Part shown: one piece after another, positions 27,124 through 36,768 of the stretch
Numbering within the stretch: the stretch's first letter is position 1
Layout of the letters: each line of letters begins with the position of its first letter
Assembly: GCA_016709005.1 (NCBI GenBank)
Contig: JADJEU010000003.1
Location: 262,936 to 326,935 of the forward strand
Length of the DNA stretch: 64,000 nt
From: Crocinitomicaceae bacterium
GTDB taxonomy: Bacteria; Bacteroidota; Bacteroidia; Flavobacteriales_D; Crocinitomicaceae
Direction: 5' to 3'
Translations under genes and position numbers: made by a program
The notes under the pieces: model-generated
Databases searched by the model: none
What the model saw: only the letters and a program-made list of their open reading frames with translations
What the model was told of the DNA's origin: nothing

Positions 27124-29564
27124 ATGTCAACCGAAATCCCTAAACAATACGAACCTGGAAAAGCAGAAACCAAATGGTACAGCCATTGGATGAAACAAAA
27201 TTATTTTCATTCTGAACCTGATCACCGCGAAGCATATACCGTGGTCATTCCGCCGCCGAATGTGACAGGGGTTTTGCACATGGGGCACATGCTCAACAAT
27301 ACCATTCAGGATGTATTGGTTCGTCGTGCGCGCATGCAAGGAAAAAATGCCTGCTGGGTTCCGGGAACGGATCATGCATCCATTGCTACGGAAGCAAAGG
27401 TTGTGCAAAAACTGCGCACTGAGGGAATTAAAAAATCAGATTTAACACGCGCTGAATTTTTAAAACATGCGTACGAATGGAAAGATAAATACGGAGGAGT
27501 AATCCTTGAGCAATTGAAAAAATTGGGTGCATCGTGTGATTAAAAACATACTAGTTTCACCATGGATCCTGCTTATTCTGAAAGTGTGATTGATGCATTT
27601 ATTGATCTTTACAAAAAAGGAAAAATATACCGCGGGGCACGCATGATCAATTGGGATCCTGCGGCTAAAACAGCTTTGTCTGATGAAGAAGTTCAGTACA
27701 AAGAAGTCAATTCAAAACTTTATTTTGTACGTTATAAAATTGCCGGAACAGAAGATCAGTGGCTGACAATTTCTACGACACGCCCTGAAACTATTTTAGG
27801 TGATACTGCCATTTGCGTAAATCCAAACGATACACGTTTTAAAAATCTGCATGGCAAACAAGCCATCGTTCCAATTTCGAACAGAACCATTCCAATTATT
27901 CAGGATGAATATGTAGATATGGAATTTGGTACGGGTTGCTTGAAAGTAACGCCGGCGCATGATTTGAACGATTACGAACTTGGAAAAAAACACAAACTTG
28001 AAACGCTTGATATTTTAAACGATGACGGAACCTTAAATGCACTTGGTTTGCATTACAATGGCAAAGATCGTTTTGAAGTACGTAAAGCAATTGCAGCTGA
28101 GTTGGATGAATTGGGCTACATGGTAAAAGTAGAAGATCACATCAACAAGGTGGGGTATTCAGAAAGAACCAGCGCTGTGATTGAACCAAAACTTTCACTG
28201 CAATGGTTTGTGGACATGAAAGATCTTTCAAAACCTGCTTTGGATGCGGTAATGAACGGCGATATAAAATTCTACCCGGATAATTTGAAAAACACCTACC
28301 GTCACTGGATGGAAAATATCAAAGACTGGTGTATCTCCCGTCAGCTTTGGTGGGGTCATCAGATTCCGGCCTGGTATTACGGTGAAGGTTCTGATGTTGC
28401 GGCTGCCGATAGAGAATATGTAGTTGCAAAAACAATTGAAGAAGCGGTAAAATTAGCTTCAGAAAAATCGGGCAGAACAATTACGGCTGCAGATTTAAAA
28501 CAAGATGAAGATGTATTGGATACCTGGTTCTCATCGTGGTTGTGGCCAACTTCTGTTTTTGATCCGTCGATTGTAAAAAATGGTTTTGCAAATGCAAATG
28601 CTGATTTGAAATATTATTATCCTACAAATGATTTGGTAACGGCTCCTGAAATTATGTTTTTCTGGGTAGCGCGTATGATTATTTCAGGATATGAATACAC
28701 GGAAAATTGCCTTTCAAGAATGTCTATTATACCGGAATTGTTCGCGATAAATTAGCCGTAAAATGTCTAAATCATTGGGCAATTCACCTGATCCTATTGA
28801 ATTGATTGAACAGAACATCAACGATCACTTTGATAAATTCAGAATTTCAGATGCTTTGATGGCAACCTATAAATTGGTTTGGGATGATTTCTGTGCGATG
28901 TATTTAGAAGTTATTAAACCAGGTTATCAGCAACCAATCGATAGTAAGACATTAGAATCAACCATTGTTTTCTTTGAAAAATTATTGAAAATCCTGCATC
29001 CATTCACGCCATTTGTGACTGAGGAAATCTGGCACTGGTTGCGTGAGCGCAATGAAGGGAAGATGTGATGATGAGCGAATGGCCAAAAGCTGGAAACGTT
29101 GATCAGAAAGTGATCAAAGATTTTGAAATGGCAGATGAAGTAATTACAAATATTCGTAACATCCGCAAACAAAATAACATTGCCGCAAAAGTAGAATTGG
29201 AATTATTCATCAAAGCAAATGCAGACATGAATAAGTCAAACGATGCTGTGATTCAAAAGATGTGCAACCTTTCAAAACTGGAATACGTGACTGAAAAAGT
29301 TGGAAATTCATTCTCGTTCCTTTCAAAAAATAACGAATATTTTATTCCGTTTGGTGAGCAGGTAGATGCCGGTGCAGAAAAAGAAAAACTAAAAGGTGAA
29401 CTGGAATATGCCAAAGGATCTTTAGCGATCATTTATAAAAACTGCACAACGAAAATTCATGGCCGGTGCCCCTGAAGCGGTTGTAACGAGTGAGCGCAAA
29501 AAAAGAAGCAGACATTTTAGGCAAGATTAAATTGTTGGAAGATAAGATTGCAGAGTTAGGCTAA
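27124..29564 (+). CDS. valS: Valyl-tRNA synthetase, with stop, frameshifts and apparent internal deletion
   Basis: The class I synthetase motifs are present: PPPNVTGVLHMGHMLNNT (HIGH-type), WVPGTDHASIATEAKV, the editing-domain ISTTRPETILGDTA, and KMSKSLGNSPDPIELIE (KMSKS). The gene is nevertheless damaged. A TAA at 27541 replaces the expected Trp codon after GASCD, in frame. Frame changes fall near 28705, 28750, 29066 and 29450. After IELIEQ the usual 70-90 residues (YGADGVR region) are absent, and NINDHFDKFRISDALMATYK follows directly. The C-terminus (GAPEAVVTSERKKEADILGK) is reached at 29564. As the enzyme is essential, this is either misassembly or there is a second copy. Confidence 0.9.
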
Positions 29565-29580
29565 TAACTTCTAGACTACT

Positions 29581-29662
29581 GTGCCTTCTTTTGTGCTCTG
29601 TGGTAAAAGAAGAAACCACAAAGTCGCTAAAGCTACACCAAGAAGGCACAAAGTACACGGAG
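29581..29662. repeat. ACCACAGAG-family repeat, head-to-head pair
   Basis: A minus copy (GTGCCTTCTTTTGTGCTCTG, then TGGTAAAAGA; 29581-29610) faces a plus copy (ACCACAAAGTCGCTAAAGCT, then AGAAGGCACAAAGTACACGG; 29614-29660). It fills most of the spacer between valS and the next secreted-protein gene. Confidence 0.75.
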
Positions 29663-29692
29663 ATAAGGTGCAAAGAAAAACTTAAAAATAGG

Positions 29693-30236
29693 ATGAAGAA
29701 ATTTGTATTTTTTTTTACTTGCTGGGCGCTCTTGATTCCCTCTGTTGTTCTGGCCAAAAAAACAGAAATCTCTTTATCTAAAATCAAACTCTTCAATGAT
29801 TTGATTGAGATTAAAGTACCCACTCATTTTTCAGGTTTACTGGATTATGAAATCAAAAAATATTACAGTTCAGAGAATTTTCCAAAGGCCGCTCTAGGAG
29901 ATTCGTTGCGTGAATCACGTCTGGCATTCTTTTCCAAAAAACTGGAGATTGCAGACGCAGGTGTTGGCGCATTAAGAGCATCTGTAGTTTCAGAATTCAT
30001 CAGAAATGATTTAAACCTGAAAGAACTTTCAAGCGGCATTGTCACTGTTGATGGTCGTGAAGTGTTATGTGGGTATCCTGCACAAATCGCCTGAAAAATT
30101 CTACCGCTTCTTTTTTCTGACCGTTCATCAAAACTTAATTCTTTCTGGTGAATTGATTACTCCAAAGAAGGGCTACAAAAGCTGGATTCCGGTTGCGGAG
30201 GAAATCATGAATTCATTGGATATCAAAGGAAGTTAA
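29693..30236 (+). CDS. Secreted protein of unknown function, frameshifted
   Basis: ATG at 29693 gives a signal peptide (MKKFVFFFTCWALLIPSVVL, cut near AKK). The frame runs to about 30070, then continues one frame over (LHKSPEKFYRFFFLTVHQNL, PKKGYKSWIPVAEEIMNSLD) to 30236, about 180 residues in all. I do not recognise the family. The segment KIKLFNDLIEIKVPTHFSGL and the final SWIPVAEEIMNSL resemble a soluble exported domain. It has no obvious partner. Confidence 0.6.
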
Positions 30237-30261
30237 TTCTAGTTTTTATTGAAATCAACAC

Positions 30262-30604
30262 TGCGCCCCGGATAGGAGCGGCAGCCTGAAATTTGCTTTT
30301 GTTTAGTGATGCTTGGATTTGTGCAGCGACCAAAGGACTTGTCCGCCGAAATAAAATGTAGGTGGAAGCTGTGACAAATTTTAGCAGCAATTAGCAGAAC
30401 AAGTTTTAGCTACAACGGATAGCCGTATCAGGCGCCCAAAATTACTCATTATAACAGACTTGCATTTTAGACCATAAACCGCCTGCGCACCTTCTCTGAA
30501 TGATTCTTTTGGTACTGAAGTCTTGTTGTCAAATGATTTCCGAATACAAAGAAAGTCCCTTCTCCCCTTGGAGAAGGGATTTAGGGATGAGGCCGGGAGT
30601 ATGG
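30262..30604. repeat. Intergenic repeat elements in the 478-bp spacer 30237-30714
   Basis: From 30262 to 30437 lies an element that begins GCGCCCCGGATAGGAGCGGC and ends GGATAGCCGTATCAGGCGCC. The ends are imperfect inverted repeats, and the type is common between genes in Flavobacteriia. From 30553 to 30604 is a copy of the CCCTTCTCCCCTTGGAGAAG-type repeat also seen at 1430-1572. No gene is supported in this spacer; the short ORF at 30523-30708 is repeat sequence. Confidence 0.6.
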
Positions 30605-30714
30605 GGGAGCTCCAAGGAATCGCGTCATGTTACCTAAATTTCGAGCAGGCCTTAGTCATTTCTAAATCAGTCTTAGTAAGTGCAATTCGCCAATTTTCCT
30701 TAACTTGATTTCCA

Positions 30715-31580
30715 ATGCAATTCAGTTCTCTCATATTCTCCCTGGTATTTTGCTTTATTGCAACCTGTTGCTTTGCTCAATCAGATACCCTCAATCAAAA
30801 AGATACGGCTGGTTTAAAACAGGGTTATTGGATTTTTTATGCAAAAGATCAGCCTGAAAAAAATTATTGTGATACCTGTAAAATCGAAGAAGGTTTTTTT
30901 AAGGATAACAGAAAAACTGGAGCATGGACCTTTTACTACCAGAACGGAAATCGAAAAGTAAAAACAAATTTCGTGGATGGCCGACCAAGGGGTTATTACG
31001 AAAAATATTATGAAAATGGTATAATTATGGAAACAGGAAATTTTAAGCAAGGTAAATATTTTGGGGACTACCACAGATACTATGAAAATGGCTGTTTGCA
31101 AGTGGAAAAGCATTTTGATATAACAGAGAAGACACTTTGCCCAGAGTATTTTATTACCCAAATTGTGATACATCAATTTCAGTTTTTGGCAGTATTGAAT
31201 TAAAATCTGAAAAATCATCAACCGGCGGTACAGTGGATAGTGCTTTTTACGATGATGGAACTTATAAGCCGCGCGAGTCTCCTAATCCTTCCGGATCCAT
31301 TGTGAAAACTAATGAATCTGTTGTGAACATGACCGGAGATACTTTAGTAAAGGGTTTCGGTGGACCTGATGGAAGTAAAGGGATTATAAAAGATGGAACG
31401 GCGTTTCAACCAAATGGTTATAATAAGGTTTATGATTCTGAAAATAACATATGGATGGATGGACAATTTAAAAGTTGCAAACTCTGGAATGGCAAATTGT
31501 ATTTGTACAATTCGGATGGAATTCTATTAAAAATTGAAATCTGGAAAAATGGAGCTTATCATTCAGATGCTTGGTTATAG
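30715..31580 (+). CDS. Secreted MORN/YwqK-like repeat protein, frameshifted
   Basis: A signal peptide (MQFSSLIFSLVFCFIATCCF, cut near AQS) precedes tandem MORN-like repeats: KTGAWTFYYQNGNRKVKTNF, GRPRGYYEKYYENGIIMETG and GDYHRYYENGCLQVEKHFD. Bacteroidota YwqK-family proteins have this layout and are sometimes labelled antitoxins without evidence. The frame changes near 31140; the rest continues as YNSDGILLKIEIWKNGAYHS up to 31580, about 288 residues. It is followed closely by another secreted protein, so a two-gene unit is likely. Confidence 0.7.
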
Positions 31581-31586
31581 GTGAGT

Positions 31587-32063
31587 ATGGAAAAAGTCAA
31601 TTCAAAAGTCTGCTCGCCCTCTAGGATTTTGATGATTTTTTGTTTTTTTGGTTTTAATCTTTCAAATGTGTTTTCACAACCAGGTCCTGGATACATAATG
31701 ATCATTGTCAAAAATGAAAACAGCGATACAATCAAATTTGATAGTGGAAGGAATAAAATATTCTATGAAAATAAATATAATTTCTTTAGGCAAAAATCGT
31801 CTTATAGAGAAGTTAATGATCAGAACAATACTTATTCAGCCAACTATCTCGATCAACCGGTTAAAACAATAGTAATTCGTGTGGGTTATCAAAGAATGCG
31901 TATTTTAATTGTGAATCCATTAAGTTATTCAAATGTTTATCATTTTTTGTTCCAATTTCAACCGGGAACGTTTTGTTTGGATTTGAAAAAATTAATTGAA
32001 AAAAAATGGCCTTCGCAGAATAATTTTTTGCCAGTCAGGCAAGAAGATTTGGTGAAAAAATAA
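31587..32063 (+). CDS. Small secreted protein of unknown function
   Basis: The protein (~158 residues from the ATG at 31587; a GTG at 31581 is also in frame) has an N-terminal hydrophobic segment (ILMIFCFFGFNLSNVFS) typical of a signal peptide. A β-rich body follows (YIMIIVKNENSDTIKFDSGR, KTIVIRVGYQRMRILIVNPL) with a positive C-terminus. I do not recognise it. It starts within a few bases of the YwqK-like stop, so the two may be exported together. Confidence 0.55.
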   Translation: MEKVNSKVCSPSRILMIFCFFGFNLSNVFSQPGPGYIMIIVKNENSDTIKFDSGRNKIFYENKYNFFRQKSSYREVNDQNNTYSANYLDQPVKTIVIRVGYQRMRILIVNPLSYSNVYHFLFQFQPGTFCLDLKKLIEKKWPSQNNFLPVRQEDLVKK

Positions 32064-32210
32064 TTCGATTCCTACCTCAAAAGTTAAGCTAAATCCAGAG
32101 TTTCGTAACTATTTTGACAACTAAAACTAAAAAATCCCAAATCGTTAATCGCTAATCGGCAATCGCAAATCAATATTTTTGTAGCTTTACCCTTCAAAAT
32201 ACTCATTTTT

Positions 32211-33611
32211 ATGTCAAAATACGACGTCGTTATTATTGGTTCTGGTCCTGGTGGATATGTTTGTGCAATTCGTTGCGCGCAGTTGGGATTGAAAACTGCC
32301 CTTATTGAAAAATACCCAACACTGGGTGGTACGTGTTTGAATGTGGGATGTATTCCTTCAAAAGCTTTGCTGGACAGTTCAGAACATTACCACAACGCAA
32401 CGCATAATTTTGAAAACACGGCATCAATTTATCGGGTGTAAAACTGGATATGAAAAAAATGATTGAACGTAAAAGTTCAGTTGTTTCTCAAACATGTGAT
32501 GGAATTAAATTTTTGATGGACAAAAATAAAATTGATGTTCATTACGGTGTTGGATCATTCGTGGATAAAACACATATCAAAGTAACGGCTGCTGATGGCA
32601 AAGAAACCATTCTTGAAACCAAAAATTCAGTGATTGCTACGGGTTCAAAACCAAATTATTTCCCAGGAATGGAACCGGATAAAAAACGCATCATTACCTC
32701 AACTGAAATGTTGAATTTAGATGTGGTTGCAAAAAATCTAATTGTGATTGGCGGTGGTGTGATTGGTTTAGAGTTAGGAAGTGTTCACGCACGTTTGGGA
32801 GCTAAAGTAGAAGTGGTTGAATTTGCTGATTCTATTATTCCAACAATGGATCGTTCACTTGGAAAAGAGTTGACCAAAGTTTTGAAAAAGAAGGATTTAA
32901 TTTTAACCTGAATCACAAAGTTCAGTCTGTAAAAAATACCGGAAAAGAAGTTGAAGTAACTGCCTTGAATGCAAAGGTGAAACAGTAGTTTTCAAAGGAG
33001 ATTATTGTTTGGTTGCGGTTGGCAGAAAACCATATACCGAAGGTTTAGGTTTAGATAAAGTTGGAATTACGCCAGATAAACGTGGCATGATTGAAGTAGA
33101 TAATCATTTGCAAACATCTGTACCAGGAATTTATGCAATTGGAGATGTTGTTCGCGGACCAATGTTGGCACATAAAGCAGAAGATGAAGGGGTAGTGGTT
33201 GCAGAACAATTGGCTGGACAAAAACCACATATTGATTACAATTTGATTCCGGGTGTTGTGTACACCTGGCCTGAAGTTGCTGCGGTTGGAAAAACTGAAG
33301 AAGAATTAAAAGCGGCTGGTGTTCCAATTAAAGTTGGATCATTCCCAATGAAAGCATTAGGACGCGCAAGAGCATCGATGGATTTGATGGGCTTTGTAAA
33401 AATTATTGCTCACGCGGATACAGATGAAGTTTTAGGTGTTCACATGATTGCTGCACGCGCTGCAGATTTAATTATGGAAGCATGTACTGCTATGGAGTTC
33501 CGCGCATCTGCTGAAGATATTGCACGGATGGTTCACCCGCACCCAACCTTCTCTGAAGCAATCAAAGAAGCAGCTATGGATGCAACTGGGAAACGCGCAA
33601 TGCATATTTAA
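32211..33611 (+). CDS. lpdA: Dihydrolipoamide dehydrogenase (E3), compensating frameshifts
   Basis: E3 reoxidises lipoyl groups of the 2-oxoacid dehydrogenase and glycine-cleavage complexes. Visible are the FAD motif VVIIGSGPGGYVCAIRCAQL, the redox-active disulfide GGTCLNVGCIPSKALL, the NAD motif IVIGGGVIGLELGSV, and the C-terminal catalytic His segment HPHPTFSEAIKEAA. Frame changes lie near 32435, 32905 and 32980, but the full span codes 466 residues, exactly the family length, so the errors compensate. It lies alone, with a repeat-flanked GxxExxY gene downstream. Confidence 0.95.
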
Positions 33612-33632
33612 TTATCTATAGCAGGAGAAAAA

Positions 33633-33675
33633 TTTAACCACAGAGATATCAGAGAAGGCACAGAGGACACGGAGA
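33633..33675 (+). repeat. Left inverted repeat of the GxxExxY unit
   Basis: TTTAACCACAGAGATATCAG, then AGAAGGCACAGAGGACACGG, 5 bp upstream of the GxxExxY start codon. It is the plus orientation of the ACCACAGAG family. Confidence 0.75.
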
Positions 33676-33680
33676 AAATT

Positions 33681-34073
33681 ATGATGATTGCAAGGGGAGA
33701 GATTGTAGAAAATGAATTAGCGACTAAAGTAATTGGAACTTGTATTGAAGTTCATAAGTTACTTGGACCTGGTCTTTTGGAGTCCGCGTATCAAGAGGTT
33801 CTGTTTTATAAACTGAAAAAGGCTGGACTTGCCGTCATTAAAGAAAAACCAATGCCTTTAGTAGTGGAGGAAGTAAAACTAGAAGTAGGTTATCGGATTG
33901 ATCTTTTGGTAGAAAATAAATTGGTTGTTGAAGTAAAAGCAGTGGAGGCTATTAATGATGTTCATTTGGCTCAAACACTTACTTATCTTAAACTTGGAAA
34001 TTACAAATTAGGTCTTTTGGTGAATTTTAATGTTTCACTTATGAAGAACGGTATTCGAAGAATAATTAATTAA
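33681..34073 (+). CDS. GxxExxY protein (PD-(D/E)XK-like nuclease fold)
   Basis: This 130-residue protein carries the family-defining GPGLLESAYQEVLFYKL (G-x-x-E-x-x-Y). The PD-(D/E)XK-like core runs RIDLLVENKLVVEVKAVEAI (D then E-x-K) and is followed by HLAQTLTYLKLGNYKLGLLV. The family is widespread, of unknown function, and often sits amid intergenic repeats. Here an ACCACAGAG-type repeat precedes the start by 5 bp and an oppositely oriented copy follows the stop by 5 bp. That suggests a gene carried as one repeat-bounded unit (inference). Confidence 0.92.
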   Translation: MMIARGEIVENELATKVIGTCIEVHKLLGPGLLESAYQEVLFYKLKKAGLAVIKEKPMPLVVEEVKLEVGYRIDLLVENKLVVEVKAVEAINDVHLAQTLTYLKLGNYKLGLLVNFNVSLMKNGIRRIIN

Positions 34074-34077
34074 TCGC

Positions 34078-34120
34078 TTTGTGACCTCTGTGCCTCCTTT
34101 GTGGGCTCTGTGGTAAAAAA
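34078..34120 (-). repeat. Right inverted repeat of the GxxExxY unit
   Basis: TTGTGACCTCTGTGCCTCCT, then GGGCTCTGTGGTAAAAAAAA: the minus orientation of the ACCACAGAG family, directly after the GxxExxY stop. hemH begins 26 bp later. Confidence 0.75.
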
Positions 34121-34146
34121 AAAATCACAACGCACGTGAACATAAA

Positions 34147-35196
34147 ATGAAAAAAACCTGCATTCTCCTAATAAACCTTGGCACACCGGATAGTCCAAAA
34201 ACGTCTGATGTACGTCGTTATCTCACTGAGTTTTTAAATGACCCGCGTGTGATTGACATCAATCCGGTTGGAAGATTTTTATTGGTGAACGGAATCATTG
34301 TCCCTTTTCGCGCACCAAAATCAGCTAAGATTTATAAAGAACTTTGGGAGATGTGGGGTGGAAATTCACCACTCCTGACTTATGGAAAAAAATTGCAGGA
34401 ACTTGTTCAGCATAATTTTCAGAATCAAAACATCACCGTTGAATTTGCTATGCGGTATCAGAATCCATCCTTAGATTCTGTACTTGAACGAATGGAAAAA
34501 GTGGGCTATGATCAAATTATTATGCTGCCTTTATTCCCTCACTACGCAAGCTCTTCAACAGGTTCAGCTGTAGAAAAAGCAATGAAGCTGATACAGAAAT
34601 GGTGGACTATTCCAGAAGTAAAAATCATTTCACATTTTTATGATCATCCAGGATATATTGATGCTTTTGTAAATCGCGCAAAACAATATTTGACCGATGA
34701 AGCAGTTGCCAAACACGGTGTTTTAGGTGGATACGATCACGTGATGTTCTCTTATCATGGTTTGCCTGAACGTCAAATTGAAAAAGTACATCCTGAATTA
34801 ACCTGCGCAAATTGTACTTGTCCTGAAAAATTTAACGCTGATCAATCACATTGTTACCGCAACGAGTGTTATGAAACTACGCGTCTCATAGCTGCAAAAC
34901 TGAATATTCCAAAAGATAAATACACCGTTTCCTTTCAATCACGTTTGGGTAAAACACCTTGGTTGACGCCTTATTCCGATAAGGTTGTGGAAGACCTGGC
35001 CAAAGGGGGGGCTAAAAAACTATTGGCTTTCTCAGCCGCTTTTGTGGCAGACTGTTTGGAGACTTCCGTTGAAATTGGACATGAATATCAAGGCATCTTT
35101 ACCGAACACGGTGGTGAAAAAGGCCTCACAAAAGGATATTCGCTGCAATCCCTAACGCAATTTTTCCCCGCCAATAATTATCTTTGCCCTCAATAA
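34147..35196 (+). CDS. hemH: Ferrochelatase
   Basis: HemH inserts Fe2+ into protoporphyrin IX in the last step of heme synthesis. The 349-residue protein starts with the family motif ILLINLGTPDSPKTSDVRRY and has the active-site His region MFSYHGLPERQIEKVHPE, FQSRLGKTPWLTPYSDKV and FVADCLETSVEIGHEY with the catalytic Glu. A Cys-rich loop (CANCTCPEKF...CYRNEC) is present near residues 220-240; similar loops bind a 2Fe-2S cluster in some ferrochelatases, but I cannot say so here. yebC follows after 18 bp. Confidence 0.96.
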   Translation: MKKTCILLINLGTPDSPKTSDVRRYLTEFLNDPRVIDINPVGRFLLVNGIIVPFRAPKSAKIYKELWEMWGGNSPLLTYGKKLQELVQHNFQNQNITVEFAMRYQNPSLDSVLERMEKVGYDQIIMLPLFPHYASSSTGSAVEKAMKLIQKWWTIPEVKIISHFYDHPGYIDAFVNRAKQYLTDEAVAKHGVLGGYDHVMFSYHGLPERQIEKVHPELTCANCTCPEKFNADQSHCYRNECYETTRLIAAKLNIPKDKYTVSFQSRLGKTPWLTPYSDKVVEDLAKGGAKKLLAFSAAFVADCLETSVEIGHEYQGIFTEHGGEKGLTKGYSLQSLTQFFPANNYLCPQ

Positions 35197-35214
35197 TCCA
35201 TTTCACACATATCT

Positions 35215-35928
35215 ATGGGAAGAGCGTTTGAATTCAGAAAAGGCCGCAAACTTAAACGTTGGGGCGCTATGTCTAAAGCATTTACCAAAATTGGTAAAGA
35301 GTTGTCACAAGCTGTAAAAGAGGGCGGACCAAACCCTGAGTCAAACTCCCGTCTGCGCGTAATCATTCAAAATGCCAAGGCAGTGAATATGCCTAAGGAT
35401 AATATTGAACGTGCCATTGCAAAAGCAACCGCAAAAGACACGTCTACCTATAAAGAAATGGTTTATGAAGGCTATGGTCCTTTTGGAATAGCTATACTGG
35501 TTGAAACATTAACAGACAACCCAACACGGACGGTGGCAAACGTGCGCGCCGCATTCACAAAATTGGGCGGAACATTAGGAACCAGTGGAAGTTTGGATTT
35601 TGCCTTTGAACATAAGTGTATGTTCCGCATCAGCGCTGATGGCATCAATGTAGAAGATTTTGAATTGGAGATTATTGATTTTGGCGGTGAAGAAGTGGAT
35701 AAAGATGAAGAGGAAAATGAAATCATTATTTACGGACCATTTGAAGCTTTTGGAGCAATCCAAAAATTTCTGGAAGAAAAGAAAATTGAAATTAAATCTG
35801 CAGGTTTAGAACGCATTCCGACTGATACAAAAAAACTAACTGAAGAAGAAGAATCCACCATTAATAAATTAATCGAACGATTGGAAGAAGACGATGATGT
35901 GAATCAGGTATTTCATACGATGGCTTAA
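35215..35928 (+). CDS. yebC: YebC/PmpR/TACO1 family protein
   Basis: This 237-residue member starts with the conserved GRAFEFRKGRKLKRWGAMSK and contains KAFTKIGKELSQAVKEGGPN, MPKDNIERAIAKA and YEGYGPFGIAILVETLTDNP. YebC-type proteins have been described as transcription factors and, more recently, as aids to translation of difficult peptide sequences; the role here is not decidable. A strong terminator follows 23 bp after the stop. The frame is intact. Confidence 0.95.
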   Translation: MGRAFEFRKGRKLKRWGAMSKAFTKIGKELSQAVKEGGPNPESNSRLRVIIQNAKAVNMPKDNIERAIAKATAKDTSTYKEMVYEGYGPFGIAILVETLTDNPTRTVANVRAAFTKLGGTLGTSGSLDFAFEHKCMFRISADGINVEDFELEIIDFGGEEVDKDEEENEIIIYGPFEAFGAIQKFLEEKKIEIKSAGLERIPTDTKKLTEEEESTINKLIERLEEDDDVNQVFHTMA

Positions 35929-35951
35929 AAAAATAAATAGGTCAAATAGTA

Positions 35952-35988
35952 AATCCCCCGTTGAATAATCAGCGGGGGATTTTTTTCT
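35952..35988 (+). terminator. Rho-independent terminator after yebC
   Basis: AATCCCCCGTTGA and TCAGCGGGGGATT form a 13-bp stem with one G-T pair and loop ATAA, followed by a T run. Confidence 0.88.
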
Positions 35989-36084
35989 CCTTACTTTCTG
36001 ATTTGGTTGTTCATCAAATCATTTGATTTAATTTAATAGAGGCGCGAACTTTTATTGGCTTGATACAATCGAGAAAAATTTTGG

Positions 36085-36120
36085 CAAAAAAAAAGAGGGA
36101 GACAATTGCCTCCCTCTCTC
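36085..36120 (-). terminator. Terminator downstream of the T9SS remnant
   Basis: On the minus strand AGAGGGAG pairs with CTCCCTCT (36094-36118 on the plus strand), followed by nine T (36086-36094). It ends transcription coming from the 36138-36672 fragment. Confidence 0.75.
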
Positions 36121-36137
36121 TTTGCATTGAACTTAAA

Positions 36138-36672
36138 CTACTTGGATACGATTACTTTTTTAGTTGTCATGCCTTTGCTTGATTGAACATTTACAAAGTA
36201 AACGCCATTTGCAAAGTCAGCCAGACTGATTTGAGTATTCACATCTCCTGAAGCATCTGTATAAACAATTTTGCCTTGAAGGTCAACCAAAGTAATAAGT
36301 TGAATATCGGCATTAGAAATTGTAATATTTAAAACAACATTTGCAGGATTTGGATAAACTGAAATTGTATATCCTTCCTCTTCAGTTTCAGAAATTCCAG
36401 TTGAGTAAGATACCGTGAATGTGCTTGAAACAGCGCATCCAGCGCCATCTGTAACTTCAACAGTATAAACTCCCGGAGCTAATCCTGTTTGATCTGCAGC
36501 TGTAGAACCGTTTGACCAATCATAGAAATAAGGAGGTGTTCCACCTGTAGCAGTTACATCAATCTCACCATCGTTTGCTGAAACACCAGAAGCGTCTATA
36601 ACCGTTCCATTAACAACAACCGGATTGATAGGAGCGCTAACTGTATAGGTTGCATTTGTTGAAAGAACAGAG
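36138..36672 (-). pseudogene. 5'-truncated T9SS type A secreted protein fragment
   Basis: An open minus-strand frame without a start codon encodes about 178 residues. It contains one SprB-like repeat (GEIDVTATGGTPPYFYDWSN, then GLAPGVYTVEVTDGAGC) and a complete type A sorting domain (ISVYPNPANVVLNITISNAD, FANGVYFVNVQSSKGMTTKK, ending VIVSK). There is no signal peptide, and the frame closes at a TAA near 36734. Neighbouring frames do not supply an N-terminus, so this is a true 5' truncation, not an indel. It still has its own terminator and lies next to an intact T9SS type A gene. Confidence 0.8.
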
Positions 36673-36768
36673 ATACCATGCCATCGAATGATAATTATCT
36701 GTGCATTGATGAGTAGTAAATCAGCGTATATAGTTTAGGCATATTTACTTTTAATAAATTTTTTTCGC

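Noticed and set aside
30523..30708. 61-codon ORF in the spacer before the YwqK-like gene
   Set aside because: It translates the CCTTCTCCCCTTGG-type repeat and has no homologous look.
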